Below are positions 8,401 through 11,911 of a stretch of 11,911 nucleotides of DNA, in pieces; the stretch's first letter is position 1, and every line of letters starts with the position of its first letter. Position numbers and translations under genes: made by a program. Location: contig JAIPDY010000083.1 in NCBI GenBank assembly GCA_021737445.1, forward strand, positions 1-11,911. Reading direction: 5' to 3'. Origin of the DNA: Desulfotignum sp. (GTDB taxonomy: Bacteria; Desulfobacterota; Desulfobacteria; Desulfobacterales; Desulfobacteraceae). The notes beneath the pieces are model-generated. The model did no database searches, was not told the DNA's origin, and was given only the letters and a program-made list of their open reading frames with translations.

Positions 8401-8680
8401 TGATCCCGGAAAAAATAAAAATATAAAACAGAAGTCTGGCACCCGTGGTTTTGTTTAAAAAAACAGCCAGAAAACCGGTGATAAAAAAAGTGGCCACAGC
8501 ATTGAGCATGTTGACCATCGGTAAAAATTCCACCCCGAACCTTTTTAAAAAGGCGGTTTCTGCATAATTGTTGAGAATGATACCAGAGCTGCGAATGATA
8601 AACAGCAATGCGGCTGTCCATAAAAAAAGGCTGATTTCCTCTTCATAAATTTTGATAAGGCTTAAGAATTTTGCCCGCAT
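5474..8680 (-). CDS. NTP-transporter-like membrane protein with HEAT repeats and cyclic-nucleotide-binding domain
   Basis: A 1068-residue three-part protein. Residues 1-411 are a multi-helix membrane domain (about 11-12 hydrophobic segments, for example 17-37, 52-75, 82-104, 145-170, 173-192). Its WNMCNDLFNTRQSKRLF segment at 129-145, followed by a glycine-rich helix, resembles the ATP/ADP translocase (Tlc) group of the MFS fold. Residues about 412-930 are helical and carry HEAT-type repeats (for example HPVVRGFAGACL, NKNIRMAALDAL, STRIRRGLFDLL). Residues about 935-1055 are a cNMP-binding domain with the phosphate-binding cassette FGEMALIDDSPRSATIRT (1003-1020), where E1005 and R1014 are the conserved ligand contacts. 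It could be a transporter gated by a cyclic nucleotide or a membrane-bound sensor scaffold; transport itself is not shown. The ATG overlaps the stop of the FGE-like gene (TGATG), so the two are translationally coupled. Confidence 0.88.
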   Translation of the reverse strand: MRAKFLSLIKIYEEEISLFLWTAALLFIIRSSGIILNNYAETAFLKRFGVEFLPMVNMLNAVATFFITGFLAVFLNKTTGARLLFYIFIFSGIIVTLIRLLIPFGINMLYPLLFMLKSQFELLQAMLFWNMCNDLFNTRQSKRLFPLLTAGGVIGLILGSFGTPYFAGLFNMDNLLYLYLITTIIGALLIKAMGRSYATLIYTEKTGESGKKKPPMIEEIKRVYPLVKDSILVKIVLVLTFMPNVVIPIMNYQFNYAVNEQFASESAMIQFFGYFRGSLYIVSLFILLFVGRIYGRWGLPVALMFHPFNYMLAFMAFLLRFDVISAMYARMSTNIIRTTINMPANSILIGLFPESYRNMIRPFLRGTVVRMALFTGSTLILISTPLFHPRYLTLVALPFMIAWVAAPFVLKKNYSKILLDLISKNMLDIKSLDQKELGQIFNQEKTLSDLETSFLAARGKDAIWYARLLKNFSPARLDQLILKNLEKQNESTQVALIKMITPESGPQAAESLVHLLSLQRHETTIAILKLICSHGIKPAINLDLSPYIKSTHPVVRGFAGACLTATHPESPGQLINNWLSHKDLEQRQSGIICAGLSGDKTYTPRLLSIMKEPQIDPVIPDIIIALSRLQADETNAVAVNHLAHENKNIRMAALDALSIVDDDTLRKTVLLLGDPSDTIHEFAKDKIKTAPHQNHRLLVASLGLPSTRIRRGLFDLLDALDIKEFDVLMFAKTNIEKSYGYLAMAVSLENLPQGSMRDLAMEHLSEKKELVLGNIIRVLAIHDQTGRMKTAWQGILSSDTRQRANAIELLNDVLDRKTFNTMLPLLESPNASTALAEGKKLAKIPRFDPDGKQVVSDLLSSADWVDVIMGIGLVGAIPDILENHDLIQNLKQSDNQHILKEAHMIWKKTKKTPEVDVSAKLSLGEKILLLKEIEIFSGLSASELAAIAAVTEEMEYAKDQDVIKQNSVGETVFLIIDGQVSVIMEKENSQEEHIDQMSSGAAFGEMALIDDSPRSATIRTLTPCRFLILHKQEFKETAMEFPRIALQICSVLSQRIRHLHSLVQEKNC

Positions 8681-9537
8681 CAGTCTGCCTCAAGAACCAG
8701 CCTGAATCCGGTGGTCTGGAATCTGGCGCCTGGGTGTGCATAGGTACGGTTGGCGCTTCGAAGGTACTGGCCATATTTGTACCAGCTGCCGCCCCGGCGC
8801 ACCCTGGGCCTGGACGAGAAAATATCAAAGGTGTTGACCCCGGGGGTGCTTATATCATCAGTATACTCATCAGAACACCATTCCCAGACATTGCCGTGCA
8901 TGTCATAAAATCCCCATGGATTGGGGGGAAAGGAGCGAACAGGGGCAGGTCCGTCCACCGGGAGCCCAATAGATCGGTAGTATTGGCTGCATGTGCCGTA
9001 TTTTTTGGGGGTATTGGCATACATGGCCCTTGTACAGTCAATATCATTACCCCAGCTGAAGACGGTAGTGGTGCCGGCACGGCATGCATATTCCCATTCA
9101 GCCTCAGAAGGCAGCCGGTACCGGGCTGTGCCTTTTTCATTCAGTTTTCTTATAAATTTTTGACAGTCATAAAATGAGACCCGGGTAACTGGTGTCTTAT
9201 TGCCGCCTTTCCGTTTCAGAAACCAGGCTTTTCCCATGACTGTTCGCCATTGTTCCAGGGTTACTTCGGTCTCCTGGAGATAAAAGGGTTTTTTGATGTG
9301 AACCAGGTGCAGTGTTTCATTGGTTGACCGGTGTTTTTCGGTGTCAGGGCTTCCCATTTGAAAGGTGCCGGGTTCCACCCGGATGAAGGTCATGCCCAAA
9401 TGATTGGTGATCTTTTTTTCCTGGGCAAGATTGCTGGGGGGCATACAGATCTGGTACATGAACAGAATCCATAGACAACACCAGCACAATCTGGTGATGT
9501 CACAGGAAAAAGATATAAAAGAAAATCTGTTCACCAT
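8680..9537 (-). CDS. FGE/SUMF1-domain protein without catalytic cysteines, N-terminal membrane segment
   Basis: A 285-residue protein. After a short N-terminus comes a hydrophobic stretch (about 15-32, LCWCCLWILFMYQIC), a signal peptide or anchor, so the rest is probably outside the cytoplasm. C31 is not in a proper lipobox. Residues about 47-282 are an FGE-sulfatase (PF03781-type) domain: MTFIRVEPGTFQMGS, RYRLPSEAEWEYACRAGTTT, NPWGFYDMHGNVWEWCSDEY, RVRRGGSW and GFRLV. In real formylglycine-generating enzymes two cysteines follow the GGS motif; here the matching positions are K254 and L259, so sulfatase activation is not expected and no sulfatase gene is nearby. Many such proteins are binding or structural domains. 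The ATG at 9537 is chosen over the in-frame TTG at 9546 because an AAGGA stands nine bases before it. Its stop overlaps the start of the transporter-HEAT-cNMP gene, so a joint complex is likely. Confidence 0.88.
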   Translation of the reverse strand: MVNRFSFISFSCDITRLCWCCLWILFMYQICMPPSNLAQEKKITNHLGMTFIRVEPGTFQMGSPDTEKHRSTNETLHLVHIKKPFYLQETEVTLEQWRTVMGKAWFLKRKGGNKTPVTRVSFYDCQKFIRKLNEKGTARYRLPSEAEWEYACRAGTTTVFSWGNDIDCTRAMYANTPKKYGTCSQYYRSIGLPVDGPAPVRSFPPNPWGFYDMHGNVWEWCSDEYTDDISTPGVNTFDIFSSRPRVRRGGSWYKYGQYLRSANRTYAHPGARFQTTGFRLVLEAD

Positions 9538-9546
9538 GACTGGCAA

Positions 9547-9551
9547 TCCTT
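9547..9551 (-). promoter_or_regulatory. Ribosome-binding site of the FGE-like gene
   Basis: On the minus strand AAGGA lies nine bases before the ATG at 9537 but abuts the TTG at 9546 with no spacer, which decides the start in favour of the ATG. Confidence 0.7.
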
Positions 9552-9612
9552 AAAATTTTAGGTTCAGTTGCTCCAGATAACAGAATTTGAAAAAAGTTAC
9601 AGACAACATCCA

Positions 9613-9636
9613 ATTATAATTTCTATATATTGTCAA
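9613..9636 (-). promoter_or_regulatory. Candidate promoter elements for the FGE-like/transporter unit
   Basis: On the minus strand a perfect TTGACA (9636-9631) is followed by a perfect TATAAT (9618-9613), but the spacer is only 12 bases instead of about 17, so they probably do not work as a pair. TATAAT alone, with a weak TTCTTC 18 bases upstream, could drive a leader of about 65 bases. A -10 in this area is plausible; the exact promoter is not settled. Confidence 0.3.
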
Positions 9637-9659
9637 GAAGAAAACCGCTGTCTGGAACA

Positions 9660-9700
9660 ATACCCGGTGGATCAAGCCGCGTTTGTGACCGCCAGGGTAT
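9660..9700. repeat. Imperfect inverted repeat in the divergent intergenic region
   Basis: The left arm ATACCCGGTGG (9660-9670) pairs with the right arm CCGCCAGGGTAT (9689-9700): six perfect pairs, one bulged A, then GG/CC, a G-U pair and GG/CC, around an 18-base loop. No T-run follows on either side, so it is not an obvious terminator. It could be a regulator site or an RNA hairpin. Confidence 0.45.
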
Positions 9701-9738
9701 CATATTGGCAAAAAACTGCAACCAGGCAAGATTTCAGC

Positions 9739-9767
9739 TTGCTTTTATTTTATTTTGTTTTTATATA
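9739..9767 (+). promoter_or_regulatory. Candidate sigma70-type promoter for the surface-protein gene
   Basis: TTGCTT (9739-9744) and TATATA (9762-9767) are separated by 17 bases in an AT-rich stretch, about 50 bases before the ATG at 9818. The match to consensus is only moderate. The five-base inverted repeat GCAAG/CTTGC (9726-9730, 9738-9742) overlaps the -35 and might be an operator. Confidence 0.4.
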
Positions 9768-9817
9768 AATTTAGTAACTCAAGTTTCAGCGTTTCAATTT
9801 TAAGGTAAGGATTTAAT

Positions 9818-11911
9818 ATGGCTGATAACGCGATCTCTTCAACCCCTGTAGGAGAAGTGGTCAATCTTACAGGTCAGGCACAGGCAATTTCAGGTTCAGA
9901 GGTTCGGGATCTTTCACCAGGCAGCCCTGTTTATCAGGGCGACACCATTGTTACAAACCAGGGAAGTCAGCTGGAAATTGATTTTATTGATGATACCTCT
10001 TTTTCACAAGGTGAAAACAGCCGGTCTGAAATCAATTCCTATGTGTATGACCCGGATGATGCAAGTGGTTCAGGCCTTTTATTTGAGTTGTCAAAAGGCG
10101 TTTTCAGGACGGTTACAGGAGAAATTGCAAAGCAGAATCCAGATAATTTCAACCTCAAATCTCCCATGGCCTTGATCGGAATCAGAGGGACGGTTGTCAA
10201 TTCTGATATCCAGGAAGGGTTTGAAAAAATTGGTGTTGAAACCATTGGAAAGGGACATGTACTGGTCATACAAGATTCCCAGGGGAATGTCCAGTTTATC
10301 AGTGACCCGCTGAAAATAATGGAAATCATTCAGGGACAGCCCCTTGGGACTGCCCGGGATATGACACGCCAGGAAGTTCGTGATTTCCAGAATTTTGCTC
10401 CAAACTCCATTGACAACAATCTTGACAGAAGGGGTGAACTTGAATCCCGCCTGAATGCGGCAGAGGCGGAGGCCAGGGCGGAAGAGGCTGCTGAGGCAGC
10501 TGAAGAAGCTGAAGAAGCGGCTGCCCGAGAAGCGGCTGAGGCTGCTGAAGCTGAGGCTGAAGCAGCTGAGGCGGCTGCTGCTGCTGAAGAAGCTGCCAGA
10601 GAAGCTGAAGAAGCTGAAGCTGTATTGAAAGCAGCTGAAGAAGCCGGGGATGCAGAAGCCCTTGCTCTGGCACAAGAGGCTGTACAACAAGCGGCACAAG
10701 CGGCAGCTCAAGCACAAGCTAAGGCGGCCGAGGCAGCAGAAGCAGCAGGAAGACAGGTCCAGGCAGCCCAGGAAGCTGCAAGGCTGGCCCAGGAATTAGC
10801 AGACCTGAAAACGGCCGCACAAATTGAAGCTGAACAAAAAGCAGCTGAAATTATTGAAGCACCGGAAAACACAAATCCACAGACAAATACCTGGACAGAC
10901 ACCAATCGGTCTGATGTATTGGGGGTAATTGAGGTAGATAGTCAAGGACAGACAAAATATTATGCAGCGACAGATACCACTACAAAAGATAACGGGCAGC
11001 CGCAGCAGGAAGAAGAGGATGATCAGCTGGTAAAACAGGAAGAACAGGAACAAAATAACGCTCCTGCTGCAAAAACTGATAAGGCAGCCACGGATGAAGA
11101 CACCCCTGTAACCATAAATGTTCTGGCCAATGACACAGATGCGGATGGCGATGCCCTGGCCGTAGACAGTGTAACCCAGGGAAGCCACGGCAAGGTTTCC
11201 ATAACCAGCGGTGGCGGTGATGTGATCTACAGCCCGGACTCTAAGTATAATGGTGAAGACAGTTTTACCTATACTGTCAGGGATGGAAACGGGGGTACAA
11301 GCACAGCCACAGTGAACGTTACCGTAAATGCTGTCAATGATGACCCAGTAGCAAATGATGATACAAAAACCATCCAGAAAGGTACCACCCATGTCACCAT
11401 AGATGTTCTGGCCAATGACACAGATGTGGATGGTGATGCCCTGGTCATAGACAGTGTAACCCAGGGCAGCCATGGAGAAGTTTTCATAACCAATGACGGC
11501 AGTGATGTGACCTATACCCCAGACCCTGACTATTATGGTGAAGACATTTTTACCTATACTGTCAGCGATGGAAAAGGAGGAACAGCTACAGCAAGTGTGG
11601 TCATTCAGATTAATGATGGACCAGTGGCGGAAAATGATGAGACAGTGACGGATGAAGACACCCTAGTTGTCATAGATGTTCTGGCCAATGACACAGATGC
11701 AGATAGTGATTCCCTATCTGTAGACAGTGTAACCCAGGGGACATATGGTGATGTATCCATAACCAGCGGCGGGAGTGATGTGACCTATACCCCTGACCCT
11801 GACTATAATGGTGAAGACAGTTTTACCTATACTGTCAGCGATGGGAACGGGGGAACAGCCGAGGCAACGGTATATGTCATGGTAGAAGAAACTGATGAAG
11901 AAATTTGGGGA
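9818..11911 (+). CDS. Large surface protein: FecR-type domain, Ala/Glu coiled coil, tandem-95 repeats (3' end outside window)
   Basis: 698 codons open to the window edge with no stop. The ATG has an AAGG at 9807-9810, seven bases upstream. Residues about 10-130 are an FecR-type domain: VGEVVNLTGQAQAI, a glycine-rich strand region with PVYQGDTIVTN, and FRTVTGEIAKQNPDNFNLKS followed by ALIGIRGT. Residues 204-348 are almost only Ala, Glu, Gln, Arg and Lys, predicted to be one long helix or coiled coil. Residues 349-413 are a polar Gln/Glu-rich linker. From about residue 414 come three copies of a cadherin-like tandem-95 repeat with NVLANDTDADGD, YNGEDSFTYTV and DGNGGT signatures; their DxDxDG motifs suggest calcium binding. 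There is no cleavable N-terminal signal, as expected for giant adhesins secreted by type I systems through a C-terminal signal, which here would lie beyond the window. A role in adhesion or biofilm is inferred from the family. Confidence 0.88.
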   Translation, partial: MADNAISSTPVGEVVNLTGQAQAISGSEVRDLSPGSPVYQGDTIVTNQGSQLEIDFIDDTSFSQGENSRSEINSYVYDPDDASGSGLLFELSKGVFRTVTGEIAKQNPDNFNLKSPMALIGIRGTVVNSDIQEGFEKIGVETIGKGHVLVIQDSQGNVQFISDPLKIMEIIQGQPLGTARDMTRQEVRDFQNFAPNSIDNNLDRRGELESRLNAAEAEARAEEAAEAAEEAEEAAAREAAEAAEAEAEAAEAAAAAEEAAREAEEAEAVLKAAEEAGDAEALALAQEAVQQAAQAAAQAQAKAAEAAEAAGRQVQAAQEAARLAQELADLKTAAQIEAEQKAAEIIEAPENTNPQTNTWTDTNRSDVLGVIEVDSQGQTKYYAATDTTTKDNGQPQQEEEDDQLVKQEEQEQNNAPAAKTDKAATDEDTPVTINVLANDTDADGDALAVDSVTQGSHGKVSITSGGGDVIYSPDSKYNGEDSFTYTVRDGNGGTSTATVNVTVNAVNDDPVANDDTKTIQKGTTHVTIDVLANDTDVDGDALVIDSVTQGSHGEVFITNDGSDVTYTPDPDYYGEDIFTYTVSDGKGGTATASVVIQINDGPVAENDETVTDEDTLVVIDVLANDTDADSDSLSVDSVTQGTYGDVSITSGGSDVTYTPDPDYNGEDSFTYTVSDGNGGTAEATVYVMVEETDEEIWG
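10427..10861 (+). repeat. Low-complexity Ala/Glu-coding tract (predicted long coiled coil)
   Basis: About 145 codons dominated by GCT/GCA/GCG and GAA/GAG, with words such as GCTGAAGAAGCTGAAGAAG recurring irregularly. The product should be a rigid helix that spaces the FecR-type domain from the repeats. The base bias also opens long meaningless frames on the opposite strand. Confidence 0.85.
11057..11341 (+). repeat. Tandem-95 cadherin-like repeat, copy 1
   Basis: The first copy begins near NAPAAKTDKAATDEDTP and ends after the TVNVTVNAVND strand. The shared DNA word GTTCTGGCCAATGACACAG starts at 11120 and TTTTACCTATACTGTCAG at 11263. The step to copy 2 is 285 bases (95 codons), the textbook period of this family. 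Confidence 0.85.
11342..11614 (+). repeat. Tandem-95 cadherin-like repeat, copy 2
   Basis: The same words recur at 11405 and 11548. The step to copy 3 is 273 bases (91 codons). The four missing codons lie in the strand and linker after DGKGGTATA, while the 143-base distance between the two words is the same in all copies. The usual DEDTP near the start is replaced by QKGTT. Confidence 0.85.
11615..11893 (+). repeat. Tandem-95 cadherin-like repeat, copy 3
   Basis: The same words recur at 11678 and 11821. It ends near the acidic EETDEE segment at the window edge, so the array may continue or change to another domain outside. The calcium motif reads DADSDS instead of DADGDA, a small variation in an otherwise very similar copy. 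Confidence 0.8.

Larger units (their letters stand above)
9538..9817. other. Divergent intergenic region
   Basis: 280 bases between the leftward FGE-like gene and the rightward surface-protein gene, mostly AT-rich. It must hold promoters for both directions. A more GC-rich block at about 9645-9700 contains an imperfect inverted repeat. A 66-codon open frame at 9568-9768 was judged to be chance. No RNA gene was recognised. Confidence 0.7.

Noticed and set aside
8680..9537. Formylglycine-generating enzyme (sulfatase maturase) as function
   Set aside because: The two catalytic cysteine positions are Lys and Leu, and no sulfatase gene lies in the window.
9705..9720. Sigma54-like promoter TTGGCA...TGCA upstream of the surface-protein gene
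   Set aside because: The distance between the GG and GC pairs is nine bases instead of ten and the match to TGGCAC-N5-TTGC is incomplete, so it is not supported.
10740..10751. Possible LapG-type cleavage site (EAAG) in the surface protein
   Set aside because: The known motif is TAAG, AAAG or PAAG; here it is EAAG within an Ala/Glu-rich helix where such a string arises by chance.
10091..11473. Long minus-strand open frames opposite the surface-protein gene
   Set aside because: They mirror the biased Ala/Glu codons and the repeats, their products are low-complexity Leu/Gln/Pro or Phe/Ser/Cys strings, and the plus-strand frame has clear domains.

Overview
The window reads as a chromosomal segment of a moderate-GC Gram-negative bacterium, most likely a sulfate-reducing Desulfobacterota (Desulfobacterales type). 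That assignment is inferred from overall sequence style, the wealth of two-component signalling genes, and the pairing of an NTP-transporter-like/HEAT/cNMP protein with an FecR-type surface protein. No rRNA, tRNA, IS element or CRISPR array was seen.

Left arm, plus strand (1-5423): six closely packed genes that could form one transcription unit. They are the C-terminal part of a histidine kinase (1-699), a stand-alone CheY-like receiver (735-1118), a receiver-HD-GYP protein predicted to degrade c-di-GMP (1147-2250), a GNAT-type acetyltransferase with a large unassigned N-terminal region (2262-3332), a RimK-like ATP-grasp ligase (3329-4258, start overlapping the previous stop) and a PP-loop ATPase with a QueC-like four-cysteine site (4275-5423). 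By eye, the last three are richer in G+C than the signalling genes. Together they look like an amide-bond-forming pathway (acetylate, ligate, amidate), built on the same chemical logic as N-acetylglutaminylglutamine synthesis but from different enzyme families. This is the best candidate for an undescribed system here.

Middle, minus strand (5474-9537): a two-gene unit transcribed leftwards, convergent with the first. An FGE/SUMF1-fold protein with an N-terminal hydrophobic segment (8680-9537) lacks both catalytic cysteines of true formylglycine-generating enzymes. Its stop overlaps the start of a 1068-residue protein (5474-8680) that joins an NTP-transporter-like membrane domain, a long HEAT-type region and a C-terminal cyclic-nucleotide-binding domain.

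Right arm, plus strand (9818-end): across a 280-bp AT-rich divergent intergenic region with an inverted repeat and candidate promoters lies the start of a very large surface protein. It has an FecR-type N-terminal domain, a ~145-residue Ala/Glu-rich helix, an acidic linker and at least three tandem-95 (cadherin-like) repeats. It runs off the window without a stop.

A loose common theme is nucleotide second-messenger signalling (HD-GYP for c-di-GMP, a cNMP sensor) next to a cell-surface adhesin, but any functional link between the three units is inference.
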